Assembly: GCF_900102195.1 (NCBI RefSeq)
Contig: NZ_FNBE01000007.1
Span: 79,271-143,270, forward strand
DNA: 64,000 bases
Reading direction: 5' to 3'
Source: Pseudonocardia oroxyli
Lineage (GTDB): Bacteria; Actinomycetota; Actinomycetes; Mycobacteriales; Pseudonocardiaceae
The translations under genes and the position numbers were made by a program. Shown piece after piece: positions 45,565 through 53,835 of the stretch. The notes beneath the pieces are model-generated. The model searched no databases and was not told the DNA's origin. It was given only the letters and a program-made list of their open reading frames with translations. How positions within the stretch are numbered: the stretch's first letter is position 1; each line of letters opens with the position of its first letter.

Positions 45565-46419
45565 GTGGGTACGGACGAGATCGTCGTGTCGCCGAACCAC
45601 GTCGTCTTCGACCTGCCCGAGATCGTGGCGGTCGAGGAGGGCCTGTTCTCCGCCGTCGGACTGTCGGTGCGGTTCGCCGACGGGTCCGACCGCTCGGCGG
45701 ACGCGCGCCGCGATCCCGCGGTGCGCCACAAGGAGTCCCTGTTCAGCACCGCCCGGGCGGACGTCTACAACGTCTGCGAGTGGGGCGGGATCGACCGACT
45801 GGAGCGCGACACCCGCGGCGGCCGGATCGGCCACCTGCGGGCGGCCGTCGTCGCCCAGGCCCTGGTCAGCATGGACGACGACCTCAACGAGCCGCACGAC
45901 CTGGCGGACGTCCCGGTCTCGGTCAACGACTACACCGGCTCGCACTACACGGCGCTGCACCTGCTGGAGGGCACCGTCCCCCGCGAGCGGATCGTGCTCG
46001 AGCACATCGGCCCGCCCGCGCGCCGGCTCGAGCGGCTGCTCGCCGGCGAGTCCCGCGCCACGATGCTGATGGAACCGTTCCTGTCCAAGGCACTCGCCCA
46101 CGGCGCGCACGTGCTCGGCACCTACACCTACCGCGGCTCGCAGGTCATCGCCCCGCACCTCACGGCGGAGCAGCAGGAGGCCTACCGGACCGCCGTCGAC
46201 AAGGCCGTGGACCTGATCAACGCCGACCGGGCCCGGTGGGCGCCGACGATCGCGGCCGAGGCGGACCTCGACCCGACCCTGCTGCGCCCGGACTATCACC
46301 GCTACACCCACATCGTGCCGTTCACCGAGCGCCGGTTCACCGAGACCTACGCCTGGATGCGCTCCTGGCGTCTCACCGACGGCCGCTCGGGCTACGAGAC
46401 CCTGCGGGGGCTGCGGTGA
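45565..46419 (+). CDS. Signal-less periplasmic-binding-fold protein, paralogue 1
   Basis: The 284-residue protein starts at GTG 45565 behind AAGGAGG. It has the NMT1/THI5/SsuA-like type II binding-protein pattern (FDLPEIVAVEEGLFSAVGLSV at the N-terminus) but no signal peptide or lipobox, so it should be cytosolic. Its only cysteine is C71 in NVCEWG. It shares CEWG, GGRI, GSHY.AL..LEG and LMEP..  AxxxG.xVL with the protein at 49101. Precedents for this fold acting as an enzyme include THI5 and the desulfinase DszB. A catalytic role is inference; an orphan solute-binding protein is the alternative. Confidence 0.78.
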   Translation: MGTDEIVVSPNHVVFDLPEIVAVEEGLFSAVGLSVRFADGSDRSADARRDPAVRHKESLFSTARADVYNVCEWGGIDRLERDTRGGRIGHLRAAVVAQALVSMDDDLNEPHDLADVPVSVNDYTGSHYTALHLLEGTVPRERIVLEHIGPPARRLERLLAGESRATMLMEPFLSKALAHGAHVLGTYTYRGSQVIAPHLTAEQQEAYRTAVDKAVDLINADRARWAPTIAAEADLDPTLLRPDYHRYTHIVPFTERRFTETYAWMRSWRLTDGRSGYETLRGLR

Positions 46420-46484
46420 ACCTCACCCGGCGTCGGCACGTGGACCACTGCGCCATCAACGGCGGGACGTGTCCGGGGCGCTGA
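46416..46484 (+). CDS. Cysteine-containing leader peptide of the ABC operon
   Basis: This 22-codon frame (GTG start, overlapping the previous stop as GTGA) contains LTRRRHVDHC, followed by INGGTCPGR. LTxRRHVD plus a C-terminal cysteine is the pattern of the short actinobacterial leader peptides found before sulfur-assimilation and sulfonate/cysteine transport genes. Two Cys codons (TGC, TGT) lie in the second half. The stop TGA sits in the loop of a 7-bp hairpin. The next gene begins 68 bp later. I infer translation-dependent attenuation by cysteine or cysteinyl-tRNA supply. Confidence 0.75.
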   Translation: MNLTRRRHVDHCAINGGTCPGR

Positions 46485-46491
46485 GCGCCCC
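46475..46491 (+). promoter_or_regulatory. Hairpin with leader-peptide stop codon in its loop
   Basis: GGGGCGC-TGA-GCGCCCC is a perfect 7-bp stem, and the 3-nt loop is exactly the leader peptide's stop codon. A ribosome ending or stalling in the leader would melt or cover it. CCCGTCTCCCCCA direct repeats follow. It is a good candidate for a small attenuator or RNA-protection element. Confidence 0.6.
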
Positions 46492-46552
46492 CGTCTCCCC
46501 CACCCGTCTCCCCCACGTCCCGGCCCGCGCCGGTCCTTTCTGGAGCACCCTC

Positions 46553-47584
46553 ATGCGTCCCCCGCTGCTCGATCGCGGCCTCGATCGCCGCACCCTCCTC
46601 CGCGCCGCCCTGTTCGGCGGTGCCGGGTTCGCCGCCGCACCGCTGCTCGCCGCCTGCGGCGGCGCGGCCCCCGCGGGCACCACCCTCGCCGCACGCGTCG
46701 AGGACACCCAGGCGGGGACCGCGGGGGCGGTGATCCGCCCGATCAGCGAGCAGCGGGGTCTGGTCGGGAACCTCGACCTGACCTACGTCGCGGGCTCGGG
46801 TCCCGGAGACGTCCAGAACAAGCTGCTCTCGGGCGCTCTCGACGTGGCCAGCATGGGTCCGCTCGGCGCGGTCGTCGCCGCCGAGGCGGGCGCGGACGTC
46901 GTGCTGTTCTCGACCAGCCTGAACAACCACGTGCGCGTCCTGGTCCCGGAGAACAGCCCCTACCGGACGGTCGCCGACCTGCGCGGGAAGAAGATCGCGA
47001 CCCCGCCGAACAACAGCGACGCCTTCCGCTCCACGCAGCTCGCCCTCGCCGTCAACGGCACCGACTTCACCGCGGAGCACCAGCTCTTCCCCGGCGCGGT
47101 CCTGGCGGGCCTCGCACTGTTCGACCGGGGTGACGTCGACGCGATCGTCACGATCGAGCCCAACGCCACCCGGCTCGTCGGCAAGGGTGCCCGGCAGCTC
47201 GCGACGATCGGTGAGCTGTGGTCACAGGGCACCGGGGAGGACCCGAACGCGTTGTTCCTCAACGGTCAGGGCGCGACCCGCGCCTGGGTCGACGGCAACC
47301 GCGAGACCGCGACCGCGCTGGCCACCCTGCGACTGAAGGCCCACGAGGCGATCCAGGAGAACCCGCAGCTGCTCGCCGACCTGGCGGGCTCCTACGGCAT
47401 CCCCGCCGAGGAGCGGGCGGCGATCGCCCTGCTCCCGGAGCGGATGAAGTCCGTCTACCCGGTGGTATGGGGCGAGTCGGTGTTCGGCAACCTGCGCCGC
47501 CAGACCGAGGTCGCGCAGCAGGTCGGCCTGATCAAGGCCGCACCCGCCCAGGCGCCCTGGCTGGATCTCGGAGGATCCGCATGA
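46553..47584 (+). CDS. ABC transporter solute-binding lipoprotein (SsuA/TauA-like)
   Basis: From ATG 46553 (GGAG upstream) the protein has 343 residues. The N-terminus has a Tat-like RRTLLRAALF followed by a lipobox LAAC (residues 32-35), so it is exported and lipid-anchored. The mature part has the sulfonate/nitrate-type fold: NKLLSGALDVASMGPLGAVV, VADLRGKKIATP and a GDVDAIVTIEPNATRLV hinge region. It should capture the substrate for the permease and ATPase that follow with 4-bp overlaps. The ligand is inferred to be an organosulfur compound from family and leader peptide. Confidence 0.9.
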   Translation: MRPPLLDRGLDRRTLLRAALFGGAGFAAAPLLAACGGAAPAGTTLAARVEDTQAGTAGAVIRPISEQRGLVGNLDLTYVAGSGPGDVQNKLLSGALDVASMGPLGAVVAAEAGADVVLFSTSLNNHVRVLVPENSPYRTVADLRGKKIATPPNNSDAFRSTQLALAVNGTDFTAEHQLFPGAVLAGLALFDRGDVDAIVTIEPNATRLVGKGARQLATIGELWSQGTGEDPNALFLNGQGATRAWVDGNRETATALATLRLKAHEAIQENPQLLADLAGSYGIPAEERAAIALLPERMKSVYPVVWGESVFGNLRRQTEVAQQVGLIKAAPAQAPWLDLGGSA

Positions 47585-48402
47585 CCGCGACCGACGTCCG
47601 TCCCGGCCCGGTCGCGGCCGCCGTGGCCAAGGCGCCGCACCCCCGCAGGCGGCTGCGGTTCCTGCCCGCGGTGCTGTTCCTGGTGCTGCTGGCGGCTGCC
47701 TGGCAGCTCATGGCGACGCTGCTGGACTTCGTCCTCGTCCCCGGCGTACCCGCGATCGTGACCGAGATGGTGGACATCGTCTCGGACGGATCGTTCCTCG
47801 ACCAGCTCGGCATCACCGTGCTGCGCGTGGGGCTCGGGTTCGCCCTGGCGTTCGTGGTGGCCGTGGTCGTCGGGATCGCGATGGGGCGCAACGAGTTCGC
47901 GCGCCGGTTCTTCGAGCCCGCTGTGCTGCTCGGGCTCACCATCCCCGGTCTGGTCTGGGCCCTGCTGTGCGTCATCTGGTTCGGGATCGACCTGGTCAAC
48001 CCGGTCGCCGCGGTCGCGCTGTCCTCGGCGCCCGCGCTGATGCTGCAGATCTATCAGGGCACCCGGTCGGTGGACCCGGACCTGCTGGAGATGGCACACG
48101 TCTACCGCTTCTCGCGGCGGGTCACCCTCCGCAAGCTCTGGCTGCCCGCGCTCGCCCCGTCGCTGTTCGCGGGCGCCCGGCTCGGGCTCTCGCTGGGCTG
48201 GAAGGTGATCGTGCTGGTCGAGGTGTTCGGCATGTCCTCCGGGGTCGGCTACCAGCTCAACAACGCCTTCGCCGCGCAGAACGTCGCCGCCGTGCTCGCC
48301 TGGACCCTGCTCTTCGCGATCGTCATGGCGATCCTCGAGTACGGGATCCTGCAGGGCCTCGAGAAGCGGGTCTCCCGCTGGCGCAAGGCGGTGAGCGTGT
48401 GA
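47581..48402 (+). CDS. ABC transporter permease (SsuC/TauC-like)
   Basis: The start ATG 47581 overlaps the binding-protein stop (ATGA), giving 273 residues. Six membrane segments are visible (LPAVLFLVLLAAAWQLM, VGLGFALAFVVAVVVGIAM and others). The EAA-type cytosolic loop motif lies around MAHVYRFSRRVTLRKLWLPALAPSLFAGA, typical of the BPD_transp_1 permeases for sulfonate, taurine and nitrate. It forms the channel with the ATPase encoded next (4-bp overlap). Confidence 0.93.
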   Translation: MTATDVRPGPVAAAVAKAPHPRRRLRFLPAVLFLVLLAAAWQLMATLLDFVLVPGVPAIVTEMVDIVSDGSFLDQLGITVLRVGLGFALAFVVAVVVGIAMGRNEFARRFFEPAVLLGLTIPGLVWALLCVIWFGIDLVNPVAAVALSSAPALMLQIYQGTRSVDPDLLEMAHVYRFSRRVTLRKLWLPALAPSLFAGARLGLSLGWKVIVLVEVFGMSSGVGYQLNNAFAAQNVAAVLAWTLLFAIVMAILEYGILQGLEKRVSRWRKAVSV

Positions 48403-49088
48403 GGCTCGAGGGGATCGGCAAGACCTTCGTCGACGCCCGCAGCGGCACCCCGCAGCAGGTCCTCGCGGACTTCTCGCTGACGGTCGAGCCCGGCGAGCTG
48501 GTCGCGGTGGTCGGGGCGTCCGGCACCGGCAAGACCACGTTGCTGCACGTCGTGGCCGGGCTGGTGCAGCCGGACACCGGCACGGTGGAGACCGGCGACC
48601 CGCGGCTCGGGATCGTGTTCCAGCAGCCCCGGCTGCTGGACTGGCTCTCGGTGCGGGAGAACATCACCCTCGCCTGCCACGACGGCGCCAAGGCGGACGA
48701 GGTGCTCGCCGCCGTCGGGCTGACCGAGTACGCGGGCTCCTACCCGACGGTGCTCTCCGGCGGCCAGCGCCAACGCGTCGCCGTGGCCCGCGCGTTCGCC
48801 GTGGAACCGGACCTGCTGCTGCTCGACGAGCCGTTCTCCGCGCTCGACGAGCTCACCGCCCGCAAGCTGCGCCTGCTCCTGCAGGACCTCTGGATGCAGC
48901 GGCCGCGCACCGGCCTGCTGGTCACCCACAACCCGCTCGAGGCCGCGTTGCTGGCCGACCGCGTGATCGTGCTCGCGGGCAGACCCGCCCGGATCGCCGC
49001 GGAGTACCGCGTGGACCGGGAGCGGCCGCGGTCGGCCGAGGACCCGCACCTGTTCGAACTCCACTCCCAGATCGTCGCCGCACTCTAG
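48399..49088 (+). CDS. ABC transporter ATP-binding protein (SsuB/TauB-like)
   Basis: The start GTG 48399 overlaps the permease stop, giving 229 residues. Walker A is GASGTGKTT (about 39-47), the Q-loop FQQPRLLDW, the signature LSGGQRQRVAVARAF, Walker B LLLLDEPFSALDE and the H-loop LLVTHNPLEA. FQQPRLL is characteristic of the nitrate/sulfonate/taurine subfamily. It powers the importer encoded by the two preceding genes. Confidence 0.94.
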   Translation: MRLEGIGKTFVDARSGTPQQVLADFSLTVEPGELVAVVGASGTGKTTLLHVVAGLVQPDTGTVETGDPRLGIVFQQPRLLDWLSVRENITLACHDGAKADEVLAAVGLTEYAGSYPTVLSGGQRQRVAVARAFAVEPDLLLLDEPFSALDELTARKLRLLLQDLWMQRPRTGLLVTHNPLEAALLADRVIVLAGRPARIAAEYRVDRERPRSAEDPHLFELHSQIVAAL

Positions 49089-49100
49089 GAAGGAACCACC

Positions 49101-50000
49101 ATGACCCGCCCCAAGGTGACCATGGAGCTGCTCTCCCTGGTCTTCTCGCTGCCCCAGCTCGTCGCGAAGGACGAGGGCTACTTCGACGACGAGGGCGTCG
49201 ACGTCGAGTTCGTGACCAAGGACTACGCCCGGGCAGGCATCTCCCCGGTCGAGGACCACCAGCTGCTGAGCTCGTTCGGCTCGACCAAGTCCCACTTCGA
49301 GTCCGGCGAGGCGTCCCTCTACCGCGCCTGCGAATGGGGCCAGGTCCGCCGCACCCAGGACACCACCGTCGGCGGCCGGATCGTCTCCAAGCGCGCCGCG
49401 GTCAACGGCCAGGCGATCATGGTCCGCGGCGACCACCCGGCCACGCACCCGCAGGACCTCGCGGGCAAGACCGTCGCGGTGAACTTCCACCACGGCTCGC
49501 ACTACGTCGCGCTGCAGACCCTCGAGGGCTTCCTGCCCCGCGAGGAGATCAAGATCGCGCACTACGGCGGCCCGCAGGTCCGGTTCGAGGCGCTGCGCGA
49601 CGGCACCGTCGAGGCCGCCGCGCTGATGGAGCCGTGGATCACCCTGGCCGAGAAGCAGGGCTACAAGGTGCTGGCCGAGGCGTTCTACGTCGGCGCCGAG
49701 ATCGCCAGCCCCGAGGTCGACGCGGACACCTACGAGCGCATCAACCGCGCCGTCGTCCGGGCCGTGGCGAAGATCAACGAGGACCCGCGCCCGTACCTGC
49801 ACCACCTCACCGCGGAGATCCCCGCCGAGCTCGGCACCGTGGAGCCGCACGAGATCCCGCTCGGTCGGCTGCGCTACGTCGACCCGGCCCCGTACCCGCA
49901 GGACCAGTTCCAGCGCACCTACGACTGGATGGTCTCGTGGGGTCTGATCGAGGACACGAACAGCTACGACGGGCTCGTGAAGAACCTCGTCGAGGTCTGA
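49101..50000 (+). CDS. Signal-less periplasmic-binding-fold protein, paralogue 2
   Basis: The 299-residue protein starts at ATG 49101 behind AGGAAGGA. It is a paralogue of the protein at 45565: LVFSLPQLVAKDEGYF at the N-terminus, sole cysteine C77 in RACEWG, GGRI, GSHYVALQTLEG and LMEPW. It too lacks any export signal. In an operon that already has an exported binding protein, two cytosolic paralogues are hard to explain as transport components. A shared enzymatic role with the invariant Cys as nucleophile, as in DszB-type desulfinases, is a testable inference. Confidence 0.78.
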   Translation: MTRPKVTMELLSLVFSLPQLVAKDEGYFDDEGVDVEFVTKDYARAGISPVEDHQLLSSFGSTKSHFESGEASLYRACEWGQVRRTQDTTVGGRIVSKRAAVNGQAIMVRGDHPATHPQDLAGKTVAVNFHHGSHYVALQTLEGFLPREEIKIAHYGGPQVRFEALRDGTVEAAALMEPWITLAEKQGYKVLAEAFYVGAEIASPEVDADTYERINRAVVRAVAKINEDPRPYLHHLTAEIPAELGTVEPHEIPLGRLRYVDPAPYPQDQFQRTYDWMVSWGLIEDTNSYDGLVKNLVEV

Positions 50001-51112
50001 CCCGCGTCTGGCCGCTCTACGTCGGCGGGTTCCTCGGGCCCTACGCCAGCACCATGGTCACGCCGATGGTGCACGAGGTCGCGGCCGGTCTGGACTCCAC
50101 CCCGGAGCTCGCGGCGGGCGCGGTCACGGCCTACATGCTGCCGTTCGCGGCGTTGATGCTGGTCAGCGGCACCCTCGCCGAGCGGTGGGGGCGCGCGCGG
50201 ACCATGCGGGTCTCGCTGCTGCTGTTCGTGGTGGCGTGCGCGGCGTGTGTGCTGGCACCGACGATGGAGTGGTTCCTCGCCGCCCGGGCGGCGCAGGGCG
50301 CGACGAACGCCTTCACCACCCCGCTGTTGGTCGCGGCGATCACCGACCTGGTCCCGCGGGACCGGCTCGGGCGAGCGCTGGCGCTCTTCGCGGGGCTGCA
50401 GGCGGCCGGGCAGGCGGCGAGCCCGCTGGTCTCGGGGCCGTCCGCCGCGGTGGACTGGCGGCTGGCGTTCGTCTTCCCCGCCGTGGTGGCCCTGGTCCTG
50501 GCCGTCTGCTCGCCGACGATGACGACGGGGGCGCCCCGCGGGCGGCCGTCCGTGCGGGCGTTGGCCAACCGGGACCTGGCGCTGGCCTGTGCGTTGTCGT
50601 TCCTGTGCTACCTCGGCGCGGTCGGGTTGACGGTGCTGTCGATCCTGCGGGCGGAGGAGGAGTTCGGGCTCGGGCCGTGGCAGCGGGGGCTGCTCGCCGC
50701 CGCGTTCGGCGTGGCGGGTCTGCTCGCGGCCCCGCTGCTGGGTCGGCGGCTCGACGCGCTCGGCCCGCGGCGCACGGGCGTCGCGATGAACGTGCTGCTC
50801 GCCGCGGGTCTGCTGGTCGCGGCGCTCGGCCCGACGGTTCTCGTGCTGGGGGTCGGGATCGCGGCCGTCGGCGTCGCGGTGACCGGCCTGCGCACCACGG
50901 TCAACTCGGTGGCCGCCACCAGCGCGCCGGACAACCGGGCGGGCGCGGCCTCGCTGGCCCTGTCCTTCCAGTTCTTCGGCGGCGCACTGGCCCCGCTGCT
51001 CTGGGTGCCCCTGCACAGCGCCTACGGGGCCTGGGGGTTCGCCGCCACCGCGCTGGCCCCGCTCATCGCCCTGCTGCTCCTCGTCCGGGTCCCCGTTCGC
51101 CGGGGTGGGTAG
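49997..51112 (+). CDS. MFS transporter closing the ABC operon
   Basis: The protein has about twelve membrane segments, the MFS loop GTLAERWGRARTMR between helices 2 and 3, and a domain duplication. Two starts are possible: CTG 49997, overlapping the upstream stop as CTGA (371 residues, beginning TRVWPLYVGGF), or GTG 49937, which adds a basic 20-residue tail but overlaps by 64 bp. The next ATG (50054) would cut helix 1. As last gene of the operon it may export the product of the cytosolic step or a related toxic compound; this is inference. Confidence 0.85.
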   Translation: MTRVWPLYVGGFLGPYASTMVTPMVHEVAAGLDSTPELAAGAVTAYMLPFAALMLVSGTLAERWGRARTMRVSLLLFVVACAACVLAPTMEWFLAARAAQGATNAFTTPLLVAAITDLVPRDRLGRALALFAGLQAAGQAASPLVSGPSAAVDWRLAFVFPAVVALVLAVCSPTMTTGAPRGRPSVRALANRDLALACALSFLCYLGAVGLTVLSILRAEEEFGLGPWQRGLLAAAFGVAGLLAAPLLGRRLDALGPRRTGVAMNVLLAAGLLVAALGPTVLVLGVGIAAVGVAVTGLRTTVNSVAATSAPDNRAGAASLALSFQFFGGALAPLLWVPLHSAYGAWGFAATALAPLIALLLLVRVPVRRGG

Positions 51113-51122
51113 CGTGATCGGC

Positions 51123-51878
51123 GTGCGTGCACTGATCACCAACGACGACGGCATCGACTCCCCCGGGCTCGTGGCACTCGCGCGCGGAGCGCTCGCGGCC
51201 GGGTTCGAGGTGATAGTCGCGGCCCCGCACGTGGACTCCACCGGCGTGGGCGCGTCGGTGTTCGCCGTGGTCGAGGACCGGCGGGTGCGGGTGCACGAGG
51301 CCGCGCTGCCGGGGGTCGACGCACCCGCCTGGTCCGTCGAGGGGCATCCGGCGTTCATCGTGCACTCGGCGTTCGAGGGCTGGTTGGAGCAGGCCCCGGA
51401 CATCGTGTTGTCCGGCATCAACATCGGCGCGAACGTCGGCCTGTCGGTGATCCACTCCGGCACCGTCGGCGCCGCGCTGACCGCGTCGATGCACGGCTGC
51501 TCCGCGCTCGCCACCTCGCTGGACTGCGGGCTCGACGGCGCCGCCGACGCACACTGGGAGGCGGTCGTCGACCTCCTCCCGCGCGCGCTGGAGCTGCTGA
51601 CGGCCCGGCCCGCGGGCACCGTGCTGTCGCTCAACGCCCCGGACCTCCCGAGCGCCGAGCTCGGCCCGCTGCGGGAGGCCACGCTCGCCTCGGTCGGCGC
51701 GGTGCAGGTCCGGATCGCCCACACCGCGGGTGTCGACGGCGCCCCCGCCACCTGGCAGGCCACCGTGACGAGCCCGGACGAGCCGCACGAGCCGGGCACC
51801 GACGTCGCCCTCCTGGCGGCCGGGCACCCGACGATCAGCGAGCTCCGCACGGTGTCGGCCGTCCCCGGCCTCCTGTGA
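51123..51878 (+). CDS. surE: 5'/3'-nucleotidase SurE
   Basis: SurE is a metal-dependent phosphatase of nucleoside monophosphates. From GTG 51123 the protein has 251 residues and begins VRALITNDDG, which carries the metal-binding N-D-D. The second motif SGINIGANVG (SurE SGxNxGxN) and SGTVGAALTA are present. Upstream in-frame GTG codons at 51105 and 51114 would overlap the MFS gene but add nothing family-like. HWEAVVDLLPRA differs from typical SurE, so the substrate range may differ. Confidence 0.88.
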   Translation: MRALITNDDGIDSPGLVALARGALAAGFEVIVAAPHVDSTGVGASVFAVVEDRRVRVHEAALPGVDAPAWSVEGHPAFIVHSAFEGWLEQAPDIVLSGINIGANVGLSVIHSGTVGAALTASMHGCSALATSLDCGLDGAADAHWEAVVDLLPRALELLTARPAGTVLSLNAPDLPSAELGPLREATLASVGAVQVRIAHTAGVDGAPATWQATVTSPDEPHEPGTDVALLAAGHPTISELRTVSAVPGLL

Positions 51879-52025
51879 CACTGAGTCACCGAGAGGTCGC
51901 CCCCCGGTGACCGTCAGTACACGGGATGTTCACCTGAGCGGCCGCCGCGGCGCCCTCGAGGAGACGGTGCGCCACGACGCACTCCCGGATCGGGCGTGAC
52001 CAGTGGCATAGCCCACACTGTGACG

Positions 52026-52196
52026 ATGGGTGACGGGCAGGCACGACACGAGTGGTCCACCCGCTTCGCGCGTTCGGTGGCCGAAGAGATCCGCGGTGGC
52101 GTGGCCACCGGCGTCCTGAGCTGGGCGGAGGCCGATCTCCTGCTCGCCCGGCTGCGGATCGTGGTGGAACAGGCCCTGGAGCCGAGCCCGGTCTGA
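52026..52196 (+). CDS. Small hypothetical protein
   Basis: The frame from ATG 52026 encodes 56 residues (from GTG 51996, 66 residues). It is probably two helices: RHEWSTRFARSVAEEIRGG and LSWAEADLLLARLRIVVEQA. A TGxLSWxEAD turn and regular hydrophobic spacing suggest a real small protein rather than chance. I do not recognise the family. It lies alone between surE and a minus-strand gene. Confidence 0.5.
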   Translation: MGDGQARHEWSTRFARSVAEEIRGGVATGVLSWAEADLLLARLRIVVEQALEPSPV

Positions 52197-52210
52197 CGAC
52201 CGCGCGCGGC

Positions 52211-52600
52211 CTAGTGCTCGTCGCCGCCGGTGAGCAGCTCCTCCAACTCGTCCGCGACGTGCACGACGTGCTGGAAGGGGCCGTCGAAGGCCGCCAGCTC
52301 CCCCTCGTGCAGCGGGATGGCGTGCCGGAAGACGACCACCCCGTCCTGCGCCACGACCCCGCCGACGGCCTGCTCGCCCGCCGCGGCGAGCAGGTGCGGC
52401 AGGTCGAGGTCGGTCAGCTTGCCCACCGGCGAGGCGATCTGCGCACCCGGCTCACCGTCCGCACCGGTGATGCTGCGGACGACGACGAGCTGCGTGCGCT
52501 CCCCCGTCGTCGGCAGGTTGAACCACAGCTCGGTGTCGGTCGAGCGCATGATCTCGTACCGCACCCGGACGTAGGACACCAGATCGTCCCAGCTCGCCAC
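52211..52600 (-). CDS. Conserved hypothetical protein
   Basis: GTG 52600 with a strong GGGGAGG site gives 129 residues. It is an alpha/beta protein with YVRVRYEIMRSTDTELWF, TQLVVVRSI and VVFRHAIPLHEGELA. It has no signal peptide or membrane helix. The overall pattern (N-terminal helix, curved sheet, acidic C-terminal helix ADELEELLTGGDEH) is reminiscent of small chaperone-like (YbjN-type) folds, but this is only an impression. It lies downstream of the acyl-CoA dehydrogenase start region on the opposite side of a 90-bp gap. Confidence 0.65.
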   Translation of the reverse strand: MASWDDLVSYVRVRYEIMRSTDTELWFNLPTTGERTQLVVVRSITGADGEPGAQIASPVGKLTDLDLPHLLAAAGEQAVGGVVAQDGVVVFRHAIPLHEGELAAFDGPFQHVVHVADELEELLTGGDEH

Positions 52601-52689
52601 GTCTGACCTCCCCGTCGGGCCGGACAGTCCGGCCCTGGCTGAAAACCCGAGGGCGACCCTACCGGTGAGCGACCGACCCGCGTCGAGAC

Positions 52690-53826
52690 CTACCGCAGAC
52701 CGAGCTCGCGCGCGATCAACATCTTCTGCACCTCGCTGGTGCCCTCGCCGATCTCGAGGATCTTGGCGTCCCGGTAGAACCGCCCGACCGGGTACTCGTT
52801 CATGAAGCCGTAGCCGCCGAAGACCTGGGTGGCGTCCCGGGCGTTGTCCATCGCGGCGTTCGAGGAGACCAGCTTGGCGATCGCGGCCTCCTTCTTGAAC
52901 GGCTCGCCGCGCAGCATCTTCGCCGCCGCGGCGTAGTACGCCAGCCGCGCGGTGTGCGCCCGCGCCTCCATCTCGGCGATCTTGAACTGGATGGCCTGGT
53001 ACTTGCCGATCGGGTGGCCGAAGGCCTCGCGCTCGTGGGCGTAGCGCACCGACTCGTCGACACAACCCTGCGCCAGACCGACCGAGAGGGCCGCGATGGC
53101 GACCCGTCCCTCGTCGAGGATGGACAGGAACTGGGCGTAGCCGCGGCCCTGCTCGCCGAGCAGGTTCTCCCGCGGCACCCGGACGTCGTCGAAGAACAGC
53201 TCGCGGGTGTCGCTGGCCGACCAGCCGACCTTGGAGTACTTCTCACTCACCGTGAAACCCGGGGTCCCGGCGGGCACGATGATCGCGGAGATCTCGGTCG
53301 GCGAGGTCCGGGCGGTGACCGTGACCAGCGACGTGATGTCGGTGCCGGAGTTCGTGATGAAGCACTTGGACCCGTTGATCACCCACTCGTCGCCGTCGAG
53401 CCGGGCGGTGGTGCGGGTGGCGCCCGCATCGGACCCGCCGCCGGCCTCCGTGAGCCCGAACGCGCCCAGCCGCTCGCCCGCCGCGAGCGCGGGCAGCCAG
53501 CGGGCCTTCTGCTCGTCCGTGCCGAAGCGGTGGATCGGCATCGCCCCCAGCCCGACGCCCGCCTCCACCGTGATCGCGACCGACGAGTCGACCCGGGCGA
53601 GCTCCTCGAGGGCCAGGCAGAGCGCGAAGTAGTCCCCGCCCATACCGCCGTGCTCCTCGGGGAACGGGAGGCCGAACAGGCCCATCGCGCCCATCTTGGC
53701 CACGATCTCGTAGGGGAACTCGCCGCGCTCGTAGAACTCCCCGATGACCGGGGCGACCTCCTTCTGCGCGAAGTGCTCCACGGTCGCCCGCAGTGCCGCG
53801 TGTTCCTCGCTCAGCTCCAGGTCCAT
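52690..53826 (-). CDS. Acyl-CoA dehydrogenase
   Basis: This FAD enzyme introduces the trans double bond in fatty- or branched-chain acyl-CoA. The 378-residue protein has GLTEAGGGSDAG (FAD-binding), ITNSGTD, the VFGGYGFMNEYPVGRFYRD region and the catalytic glutamate E361 in LEIGEGTSEVQ. The full length and all motifs are intact. The TTAAC-rich palindromic sequence upstream of ATG 53826 suggests control by a TetR- or similar repressor. Confidence 0.95.
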   Translation of the reverse strand: MDLELSEEHAALRATVEHFAQKEVAPVIGEFYERGEFPYEIVAKMGAMGLFGLPFPEEHGGMGGDYFALCLALEELARVDSSVAITVEAGVGLGAMPIHRFGTDEQKARWLPALAAGERLGAFGLTEAGGGSDAGATRTTARLDGDEWVINGSKCFITNSGTDITSLVTVTARTSPTEISAIIVPAGTPGFTVSEKYSKVGWSASDTRELFFDDVRVPRENLLGEQGRGYAQFLSILDEGRVAIAALSVGLAQGCVDESVRYAHEREAFGHPIGKYQAIQFKIAEMEARAHTARLAYYAAAAKMLRGEPFKKEAAIAKLVSSNAAMDNARDATQVFGGYGFMNEYPVGRFYRDAKILEIGEGTSEVQKMLIARELGLR

Positions 53827-53835
53827 GGGGGCGAT

